This document shows, piece by piece, positions 1-5,775 of a stretch of DNA of 6,512 bases. Source of the DNA: MGML01 sp964493985 (lineage in GTDB: Bacteria > Chloroflexota > Dehalococcoidia > Dehalococcoidales > UBA2162). The stretch spans positions 1 through 6,512 of the forward strand of contig CAZBQL010000142.1 of assembly GCA_964493985.1 (NCBI GenBank), read 5' to 3'. Within the stretch, counting starts at the first letter, position 1. Every line of letters starts with the position of its first letter. The translations under genes and the position numbers were made by a program. The notes beneath the pieces were generated by a model. That model made no database searches. It was not told where the DNA came from and saw only the letters and a list, made by a program, of their open reading frames with translations.

Positions 1-471
1 ATTCCAAGAGTAGCAATTAGAGAATAATCCACTCCAAATCCTTGATTATACCGGATAAGACCTGTTTATATGGGTTAAGAAGCGATAATTCGAGGATAGA
101 TAAGTAAGGTTAACATGAGACCTATAAGTTTGCTACTATAGCAGCTACCCAAGTCAACATTAGACACATTCGTGATACCATGTTAAGATGAATCAATTAG
201 TTTTGTAGCTACACCTAAGGAGGGAGGAGTACAAAATTATTTTTAAAGGCGGTAATTATACCTGACAAATAAGATAGGCACATTATCTGGGGGCTACTAT
301 CAAAATTCTCGCAGTAATGCGGTAAGAAGAATAGAAAACTAGTCCGGGAAGAAACTATCAGTAAGCGCCTTAAAAGTAACTGTATCGACCTCAAACACAC
401 AACACTAATGCCTCACGTGGCGCGCTTAAAGCCCCTTAAGTTTATCTGAAATTATCTCTGTATGCCTATTT
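1..471. other. No gene recognised (upstream non-coding or decayed stretch)
   Basis: Stop codons are frequent in all frames and the only open frame of any length, on the minus strand (215-400), encodes a low-complexity Leu/Ser/Phe-rich peptide with no recognisable domain. The stretch looks more A+T-rich than the genes that follow. I see no tRNA (no convincing T-arm), no convincing cobalamin riboswitch core, no rRNA, no CRISPR repeats and no transposon ends. Minor items are a purine-rich Shine-Dalgarno-like block at 217-229 with no start codon after it, and a short hairpin at 131-143 (TGCTA, 3-base loop, TAGCA). The stretch may be the untranslated leader and promoter region of the cluster, but I cannot point to a confident -35/-10 pair. 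Confidence 0.6.
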
Positions 472-527
472 CCTCAAGATCTCTCTAGATTTCTTGGACT
501 AGCTATATCTATCTCATTTTCTTGAGG
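472..527 (+). promoter_or_regulatory. Inverted repeat in the leader just upstream of the first gene's ribosome site
   Basis: CCTCAAGA (472-479) is repeated perfectly in inverted orientation as TCTTGAGG (520-527), 40 bases apart. The left arm can instead pair locally: CAAGA (475-479) with TCTTG (492-496), continued inward by TCT (480-482) with AGA (487-489) around a 4-base loop, with two bases bulged. The two pairings are mutually exclusive, and the distal arm ends 6 bases before the Shine-Dalgarno block of the first gene. This could be a leader RNA switch or a protein operator, but an 8-base repeat can occur by chance and no known riboswitch class was recognised. Confidence 0.3.
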
Positions 528-533
528 TTACCT

Positions 534-542
534 GAGAGGAGA
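534..542 (+). promoter_or_regulatory. Ribosome binding site that favours the ATG at 552
   Basis: The purine block GAGAGGAGA ends 9 bases before the ATG at 552. An in-frame TTG at 522 would add ten residues, but this block lies inside that extension and no comparable block precedes the TTG. The ATG is therefore the better start. Confidence 0.75.
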
Positions 543-551
543 CTTACATCT

Positions 552-1232
552 ATGGAAGCAATAAGAACAGCACAGATTATCAATATAGACACTCGACAAA
601 TACTTAACCAGATAGGGTATGAGGCTGACTACGAGCCTTCGACACGTATTAAAAGCCTGGTAGACGATTATATAGAAAATTATCACAACCTTGTAGAATC
701 AACCTATTCATATACATTTCGGAATATAGAATCGGTTGACGGCGATCGTGTCTATTTAAGTGACTCGGTGATTCTTGAAAGTAAAGTAATATCCAGCCTG
801 TGTAAAAAATGCAATAAGTTGGCCATTTTTATTCTGACAATAGGCAGTCATCTCGAAGAGATGGTCGATTATTTAAGCGAAAATGGTCTTGTAGTACAGG
901 CCACAGTTCTGGATGCGGTAGGGTCCGGCGCAGCCGAACAGATGGCAGGTCTTATAGAGGACAGGATCCGGAATGTCGCAGTGATGCATGACCAGCGAAT
1001 AAGCAGGCGTTTCAGTCCGGGATATTGTGACTGGAATGTCAATCAACAAGAAATGATATTCAAAATATTGAACGACGATACGGCAGGAGTTAGTCTTACC
1101 GATGAGTGTCTAATGATTCCGAGGAAATCGGTATCGGGAATAATCGGTATCGGTGACATGGAAAGCGATGTAGAGAGTTTTAATCCGTGTATTACGTGTA
1201 CTAAAGAAGACTGCCCCGGGAGGAGAACTTAA
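552..1232 (+). CDS. Stand-alone MetH-activation-domain-like protein (putative corrinoid reactivation factor)
   Basis: The 226-residue product resembles the AdoMet-binding activation domain at the C-terminus of cobalamin-dependent methionine synthase, here as a separate protein. The best marker is an RxxxGY motif at R153-Y158 (RFSPGYCDW), which in MetH contacts AdoMet, preceded by an ILTIG segment and an alanine/glycine-rich helix (LDAVGSGAAEQM). By analogy with MetH, it would reductively methylate corrinoid that has slipped to inactive Co(II). Two cysteine groups stand out: C84xxC87 near the middle and C213xxC216xxxxC221 at the extreme C-terminus. These could hold a metal or iron-sulfur centre (inference). 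It opens the cluster and ends 4 bases before the first mttB-like gene, whose ribosome site lies inside its last codons. The ATG start is chosen over the upstream TTG because of the site at 534-542. Family assignment is fairly secure; the partner (corrinoid protein at 5044) is inferred from context. Confidence 0.8.
   Translation: MEAIRTAQIINIDTRQILNQIGYEADYEPSTRIKSLVDDYIENYHNLVESTYSYTFRNIESVDGDRVYLSDSVILESKVISSLCKKCNKLAIFILTIGSHLEEMVDYLSENGLVVQATVLDAVGSGAAEQMAGLIEDRIRNVAVMHDQRISRRFSPGYCDWNVNQQEMIFKILNDDTAGVSLTDECLMIPRKSVSGIIGIGDMESDVESFNPCITCTKEDCPGRRT
1218..1226 (+). promoter_or_regulatory. Ribosome binding site inside the end of the preceding gene
   Basis: GGGAGGAGA overlaps the last codons of the activation-domain gene and lies 10 bases before the ATG at 1237. 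This arrangement suggests translational coupling of the two genes. Confidence 0.75.
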
Positions 1233-1236
1233 TAGA

Positions 1237-2676
1237 ATGACCCGACGAGGAATCGCTGGCGGTTCGTATAAGCCACTGTCAGATGAAGATATAAATCGAA
1301 TTCACAAGACTGTATTAAAGGTAATTGAAGAAGTAGGGTTTCAGGTTAATTCGCAGGACGCGTTGAGATATTTTAAACAAGCCGGAGCTACCGATGGAGA
1401 CGGCGATAACGTAATTCGGATGCCTGCATCGAAAGTTATGGAATTGCTTGAAACGGCTCCTTCTGAAGTCCGATTATGCGGACAGGATGAAAAAAATGAC
1501 GTTATATTAGGCGGAAATAAAGTTTATGCAGGTACCGGTGGAACCGCGCTGTATATTTATGAACCGGACACGGAAAACAAGCGTCTGGCAACGGTTGAAG
1601 ACCTTAAGAAAATAGCCAAGCTGGTCGATAATATGGAGAACATTCACCTCTACATGCTGCCTACGTATCCGAGTGAGTTACCGGTTGAACAGGTGGACGT
1701 GAATCGTTTCTTTGCCGGTTTATCGAATTCAAGTAAACATATAATGGGTGGAGTATACACCATCGAAGGTGTAGAACAGGTTATCAAGATGGCAGAAATG
1801 ATAGCCGGTTCTGAAGAAGCTCTCAGAAAACGACCACTGGTATCGATGATAGCCTGCGTAATGAGTCCGTTGAAAATGGATGCTCATTATGGAGACCTTC
1901 TGATATCGATTGCTAGCAAGGGTATACCGGTAATATGCCCTTCGGAACCGCTCTGCGGGGCGACGTCACCCGTGACGCTTGCGGGTAACCTGGTAGTACA
2001 AACCGTGGACTCGCTCATGGGTGTTGTGCTGTCGCAAATAGTGAATCCTGGAACACCGGCGATATTTGGATCGGTCGCAACAAATACCGATTTGCGTGAT
2101 CTCAGGTATCTGGCAGGTTCTGTTGAGATGGGTTTGCTGAACGCCGGTGGTGCCCAGATGGCGCAGTACTATAAACTTCCGTTTTACGCGACAGGTGGAA
2201 TGACGGATTCAAAGGTCCTGGATTCGCAGAGCGGCTATGAGTCGGCTATCACAACACTGATGTGCGGGCTTGCCGGTGCCAATTTTATACATGACAGCGC
2301 TGGGCTCATGGAGTTTGCCATGACGGTCAGCTATGAGAAATTCGTGATAGATAATGAAATTATCGGAATGATGATGAGAGCCGTGGAAGGCATAAAAGTA
2401 GATGACGATACCCTGGCTTATGATGTTATAAGTCAGATAGGGCCAGGAGGTAATTTCGTCACATCGAAACATACACGCAGATATATGCGCAGCGAGCACT
2501 ATCAGCCGCTGTTAAGTGATAGAGAAAGCCGCGAAGAATGGGAATCAAAGGGTAAACTCATGACATGGGAGAGGGCTGCAGAGATCGTGAGACAAATCGA
2601 AGAAGGTGAAGGATATAGTTTACCCGGTGATATAGAACGAAAGATACGAGCGGAAATACAGGGAATAACAGGCTGA
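1237..2676 (+). CDS. MttB-superfamily (trimethylamine methyltransferase-like) corrinoid methyltransferase, non-pyrrolysine type
   Basis: This 479-residue protein is close to the usual MttB-family length. It would transfer a methyl group from a methylated amine, probably a quaternary ammonium compound, to the Co(I) corrinoid protein encoded at 5044. Family hallmarks in order: an N-terminal helical segment (LSDEDINRIHKTVLKVIEEVGF, about residues 14-35), the GTGGTALY segment near residue 100, FAGLSNSSKHIMGGVY around 155-175, C240-GATSPVT near the barrel core, LSQIVNPGTPAIFGS around 265-280 and GGMTDSK at 320-326. The C-terminus has the typical SDRESREEWE and WERAAEIV helices. The frame reads through without an amber codon, so this is not the pyrrolysine enzyme of methanogens; characterised non-pyrrolysine relatives include MtgB (glycine betaine), MtpB (proline betaine) and MtcB (carnitine). 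Substrate unknown. It is flanked by 4-base gaps on both sides. Confidence 0.92.
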   Translation: MTRRGIAGGSYKPLSDEDINRIHKTVLKVIEEVGFQVNSQDALRYFKQAGATDGDGDNVIRMPASKVMELLETAPSEVRLCGQDEKNDVILGGNKVYAGTGGTALYIYEPDTENKRLATVEDLKKIAKLVDNMENIHLYMLPTYPSELPVEQVDVNRFFAGLSNSSKHIMGGVYTIEGVEQVIKMAEMIAGSEEALRKRPLVSMIACVMSPLKMDAHYGDLLISIASKGIPVICPSEPLCGATSPVTLAGNLVVQTVDSLMGVVLSQIVNPGTPAIFGSVATNTDLRDLRYLAGSVEMGLLNAGGAQMAQYYKLPFYATGGMTDSKVLDSQSGYESAITTLMCGLAGANFIHDSAGLMEFAMTVSYEKFVIDNEIIGMMMRAVEGIKVDDDTLAYDVISQIGPGGNFVTSKHTRRYMRSEHYQPLLSDRESREEWESKGKLMTWERAAEIVRQIEEGEGYSLPGDIERKIRAEIQGITG

Positions 2677-2680
2677 TACC

Positions 2681-3490
2681 ATGTTAGTAATTGGTGAGAA
2701 AATTAACGCCTCCAACAAGGCGGTCGGAAAAGCTATCCTTAACCGGGATACTGATTTCATCACAGAATTAGTACAGGCACAGGATGTCGCAGGAGCTGAT
2801 TTCATCGATGTGAATGCCGGAAATGGCAGCGGCGAAAAAACTTCCGGAATCGAATCGATGAAATGGCTGGTCAACACCGTAAAATCTGCCACGGAAAAAC
2901 CTCTTACTATCGATAGTGATAATCCGGAAATAATTAAAGCCGGTCTTAGCGAATACAATGGAACTGAGATAATGATAAATTCAGTTACCGCTGAGGCGGA
3001 CAGGTTGAATACTATCGGACCCATTGCTGCTGAAAAGAATTCCGGTCTGGTTGCCCTGGCTATGGGTGGCGAAGGAATTCCTGATAATGTGAAAGACCGC
3101 CTCGAAGCCTGTGAAACGATACTCAATAATCTTACTGGTATGGGGGTTAAAGAAGAAAAGGTATACTTCGATCCACTCGTACTCCCCGTATCGGTCGATT
3201 CACAGCAAGGGAAAGTAACACTCGATACTATTAAAGAGATTAAAAGACGATATCCAGGAACGAACACAGTCGTCGGACTGAGTAATATATCATACGGTCT
3301 TCCCAACAGAAAACTGGTGAACAGGGCTTTCCTGCTGATGGCAGCTCAGGCTGGACTGGATGCAGCGATTATGGACCCTTTGGATAAGAAGATGATGAGT
3401 ATGGTTAGTATTATCAAGCTGTTATCAGGTAAAGAGAGTTCTGCGAGAGCCTATATGCGCGCTCATCGCAGTGGAAGGATTGTAGATTAG
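2681..3490 (+). CDS. Methyltetrahydrofolate:corrinoid methyltransferase (MeTr/AcsE/MtgA-like, pterin-binding fold)
   Basis: A 269-residue TIM-barrel pterin-binding protein, about the length of AcsE and MtgA. Residues matching the methyltetrahydrofolate site of acetogen MeTr, aligned from memory, are all present: D78 in IDSDNPE, N100 in INSVTAE, D164 in DPLVLPV and N202 in VVGLSNISYG. An additional DVNAG motif at 43-47 and the NRxFLxMAxxxGLDAAIxDP segment near 213-235 are also typical. In a cluster with MttB and corrinoid proteins its likely role is that of MtgA in Desulfitobacterium: taking the methyl group from methyl-corrinoid to form methyl-tetrahydrofolate. The reverse direction is chemically possible. 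The ATG lies 4 bases after the previous stop with only a weak ribosome site (AGG at 2670-2672), so translation is probably coupled to the upstream gene. It ends in TAG, consistent with amber being a normal stop here. Confidence 0.92.
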   Translation: MLVIGEKINASNKAVGKAILNRDTDFITELVQAQDVAGADFIDVNAGNGSGEKTSGIESMKWLVNTVKSATEKPLTIDSDNPEIIKAGLSEYNGTEIMINSVTAEADRLNTIGPIAAEKNSGLVALAMGGEGIPDNVKDRLEACETILNNLTGMGVKEEKVYFDPLVLPVSVDSQQGKVTLDTIKEIKRRYPGTNTVVGLSNISYGLPNRKLVNRAFLLMAAQAGLDAAIMDPLDKKMMSMVSIIKLLSGKESSARAYMRAHRSGRIVD

Positions 3491-3501
3491 GGGGTACGAG
3501 A

Positions 3502-5028
3502 GTGGCACGTAAGGGCGTACTGGTAGTACCGTACAAGCGACTTAACGAAGAGCAGGTGGAACGGGTGCACCGGACATCGATGGATATTCTTAAAAATCCG
3601 GGGATTACCTGTTTCAATAAAGATGCTGCAGAGATATTTGCCGCATCCGGGACTGCGGTAACAGAAGTAAAGGCTGGAGGAAACCCAAGCTGGAATTTGA
3701 GTATACCTGAAAAAGTAATTATGGATGCCGCTGAAAGTGCTCCGGCGAAAGTGAAACTGGGCGCAAGAGATGAAGAAAACTGTCTATTGCTGGATGCCAA
3801 TATACCTCTGGTACATTTCGCTTCAGGTTCCGAGACAAATAACTGGCTGGAAGCTGATATCGAAACTTACGTAAATAAAAAGAAGTCATCGAAAGAAATC
3901 AACATACCGGTCTTCCGATCCGAGAAAGGAAATACCGAAAGACTGGCGAAAGCAGCTCATCTATGCGAGAACCTTGATTCCTGGGATGGATTCCTGCGGT
4001 GTGTGAATATACAGGATGATGATATCAATGATTCCAATAAGGATGTGAATAAATTCTTCGTATCTTTGAACAACACATCCAAACACGTTATGGCAGGGCT
4101 AACCGACCTTAATGAGCTCGATAACCTGATGAATATGGTATATATCATTGCCGGTAGTGAGGAAAAATTTAAAGAAAACCCGATAATATCGATTATCACC
4201 TCTCTTATCAAGAGCCCATTACAGTTTGTTGATGACACTACCGGGAAAACGATTGAGGTAGCAAAGAGAGGTATACCTCTGGTGATATCGAGCGCTCCAC
4301 AGGGAGGATCTACCGCACCTATACTGGAAACAGGTATTGTCGCCCAGATTAACGCCGAAATACTTGCCGGAATAACGCTGGCACAACTGGTGAACAAGGG
4401 GACTCCAGTGCTTTACGGAAGTGTTCCGGGACGGGCAAATATGGCTGATTTGCACGATTCCTATGGCGTTCCCGAATTCAGCCAGTTCAACATCGACTGC
4501 GTCCAGATGGCTCGATATTACGGAATTCCCTGTTATTCTTCTGGTGGTGTCTCCGATGTGAAAGTCCCGGGGATACAATCATCCGTTGAAAGACTTTTAT
4601 CACAGATTATGATAACTCTTGCCGGTCCGCAATACCTTCACTACGCTTTTGGACTGCTTGAAAGGACCAGTACTTTCTGCCCTGTACAGACTGTGCTGGA
4701 TGATGCCCATATAAGTATTATCAAGAGACTGGCATCCCAGCCTCGAATTACCGAAGAATCTGTAAAAGATACTATGAGCCAGATGGATAAAGTAATGGCA
4801 TCATCGACAAAATTGTTTACCCGGTTTGCCAGGACTGCTTTAAGAACAGGGGAGATATCACCGCAATATCCTTTCGAAAACAAGGAAATGACGGATGATA
4901 CTTTAATCAGGGCTATAGAAAAAACCGATGAGATAATGCAACGGCCACGTAATCATATCGATAAGGATATTATCGGTAGAATATACGATGCAACACCCGG
5001 TTTATTGACAAGGTTAAAGAACGGTTAA
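3502..5028 (+). CDS. Second, divergent MttB-superfamily methyltransferase
   Basis: This 508-residue product shares the MttB architecture with the gene at 1237 but only distantly by eye. Shared landmarks: the N-terminal LNEEQVERVHRTSMDIL helix, NKFFVSLNNTSKHVMAGL (about 187-204), the GGSTAP segment at 268-273 (matching CGATSP in the first copy), LAQLVNKGTPVLYGSVPG (about 293-310) and YSSGGVSDVK at 345-354. An extra lysine-rich stretch of roughly 15 residues near 124-140 (VNKKKSSKEINIPVF) explains most of the length difference. There is no in-frame amber codon. It starts at GTG 3502, preceded by a G-rich block (3490-3494), and lies 11 bases after the MeTr gene. It probably handles a second substrate, a second methyl group of the same substrate, or forms a hetero-assembly with the first copy; the sequence does not decide among these. 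Family membership is secure, specificity is not. Confidence 0.9.
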   Translation: MARKGVLVVPYKRLNEEQVERVHRTSMDILKNPGITCFNKDAAEIFAASGTAVTEVKAGGNPSWNLSIPEKVIMDAAESAPAKVKLGARDEENCLLLDANIPLVHFASGSETNNWLEADIETYVNKKKSSKEINIPVFRSEKGNTERLAKAAHLCENLDSWDGFLRCVNIQDDDINDSNKDVNKFFVSLNNTSKHVMAGLTDLNELDNLMNMVYIIAGSEEKFKENPIISIITSLIKSPLQFVDDTTGKTIEVAKRGIPLVISSAPQGGSTAPILETGIVAQINAEILAGITLAQLVNKGTPVLYGSVPGRANMADLHDSYGVPEFSQFNIDCVQMARYYGIPCYSSGGVSDVKVPGIQSSVERLLSQIMITLAGPQYLHYAFGLLERTSTFCPVQTVLDDAHISIIKRLASQPRITEESVKDTMSQMDKVMASSTKLFTRFARTALRTGEISPQYPFENKEMTDDTLIRAIEKTDEIMQRPRNHIDKDIIGRIYDATPGLLTRLKNG

Positions 5029-5033
5029 TATTT

Positions 5034-5039
5034 GGAGGG
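5034..5039 (+). promoter_or_regulatory. Ribosome binding site that favours the ATG at 5044
   Basis: GGAGGG lies 4 bases before the ATG at 5044. An in-frame TTG at 5032 overlaps this block by its last base, so it cannot use it. The ATG start is preferred, removing four residues from the longest open frame. Confidence 0.75.
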
Positions 5040-5043
5040 TCAA

Positions 5044-5724
5044 ATGACTGATAACATCATTGATGAAATAAGAGAGAATGTCATCCAGGGGAGAGTAACC
5101 CAGGATGACGAAGGAATGGATGAGGGACTGGTAGGGCAGCCGGCTGTCACCGAACTCGTCGAGGAAGCCCTTGCCCGGAAAATAGATGTAAAAGAAATTA
5201 TAAATGAAGGCCTGACAAAGGGAATGAGTCTTGTCGGCGATAAATTCGAAGCTGGAGAATATTTTATACCCGACATGCTTGCTTCCGCTGAAGCGGTTGG
5301 TGCGGCAATGGAAATGCTTGCGCCTTACCTTGAGGGAAGTGGAATTAAATCGAAAGGCAAGATACTAATCGCCACCGTAAAAGGTGACCTTCACGATATT
5401 GGAAAGAATATTGTTTCTATATTGTTGAGAGGAGCCGGATATACGGTCAAGGATCTGGGAAACGACATCGAGCCGGAAGCGATTGTTGCCGCAGTAAAAG
5501 AAGAAAAGCCCGAGATACTTGGTCTTTCTGCCCTTCTCACAAGTACTATGGCACATATGGAGGACACTATCAACGCCCTTAAAGACGCTGGAGTCAGAGA
5601 CAGTGTAAAAGTAGTTATCGGAGGAGCACCTGTTTCCGAGGAATACGCTCAAAAAATCGGCGCAGATGGATATGGAGCTGACGGATTCCATGCCGTATCA
5701 GTAATTGAGTCACTAACTAAATAG
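5044..5724 (+). CDS. Corrinoid (B12-binding) methyl-carrier protein, MttC/MtbC/MtgC-like
   Basis: The 226-residue product has the two-domain layout of methyltransferase corrinoid proteins. An N-terminal helical cap domain (about residues 10-95) contains LVEEALARKIDVKEIINEGLTKGM followed by VGDKFEAGEYFIPDML. A Rossmann-like B12 domain follows with the base-off/His-on signature D115-L-H117-D-I-G120, then S162-A-L164 and G193-G194. H117 is the expected lower cobalt ligand. It shuttles the methyl group between the MttB-type enzymes (1237 and/or 3502) and the MeTr-type enzyme (2681). It is cytoplasmic, with no signal peptide. It is the only corrinoid protein gene in the window, so both MttB-like enzymes may share it. 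The gene ends in two consecutive in-frame TAG codons (5722-5727). Family assignment is very secure. Confidence 0.95.
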   Translation: MTDNIIDEIRENVIQGRVTQDDEGMDEGLVGQPAVTELVEEALARKIDVKEIINEGLTKGMSLVGDKFEAGEYFIPDMLASAEAVGAAMEMLAPYLEGSGIKSKGKILIATVKGDLHDIGKNIVSILLRGAGYTVKDLGNDIEPEAIVAAVKEEKPEILGLSALLTSTMAHMEDTINALKDAGVRDSVKVVIGGAPVSEEYAQKIGADGYGADGFHAVSVIESLTK

Positions 5725-5761
5725 TAGTACTGTCTTGAAATATAGAGCATTGACTGATGAA

Positions 5762-5771
5762 AAGGTGGTGA
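5762..5771 (+). promoter_or_regulatory. Ribosome binding site of the glycyl radical enzyme gene
   Basis: AAGGTGGTGA differs by one base from the full anti-Shine-Dalgarno complement AAGGAGGTGA and lies 4 bases before the ATG at 5776, fixing that start. The 51-base gap before this gene (5725-5775) contains no visible terminator hairpin and no convincing promoter, so co-transcription with the upstream genes is likely. Confidence 0.7.
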
Positions 5772-5775
5772 GAAA

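Noticed and set aside
115..141. Tiny peptide frame (8 codons) after a weak AAGG block
   Set aside because: It is too short to support, contains no run of regulatory codons and is 400 bases from the operon start.
215..400. Minus-strand open frame of 61 codons in the upstream stretch
   Set aside because: Its translation is low-complexity, with no recognisable family and no clear ribosome site, and it sits in a region without other coding signal.
330..400. Cobalamin riboswitch upstream of the cluster
   Set aside because: A B12 box and the conserved core elements were looked for because the operon is corrinoid-dependent, but no convincing match was seen. A covariance-model search would settle it.
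425..440. Possible terminator CTTAA...TTAAG
   Set aside because: The stem is only five weak pairs and is not followed by a run of T.
1964..1977. Inverted repeat CGTCAC-CC-GTGACG
   Set aside because: It lies inside the conserved TSPVT coding segment of the first MttB gene, with a 2-base loop too small for a good hairpin and no T-tract.
2620..3306. Long minus-strand open frame (228 codons) opposite the MeTr gene
   Set aside because: It lies antisense to a clearly conserved coding gene, and its Ser/Pro/Leu-rich translation shows no domain. It is a shadow of the real reading frame.
4267..4280. Perfect 14-base palindrome AGAGGTATACCTCT
   Set aside because: It falls inside the conserved RGIPL coding segment of the second MttB gene and follows from those codons; no sign of an operator role.
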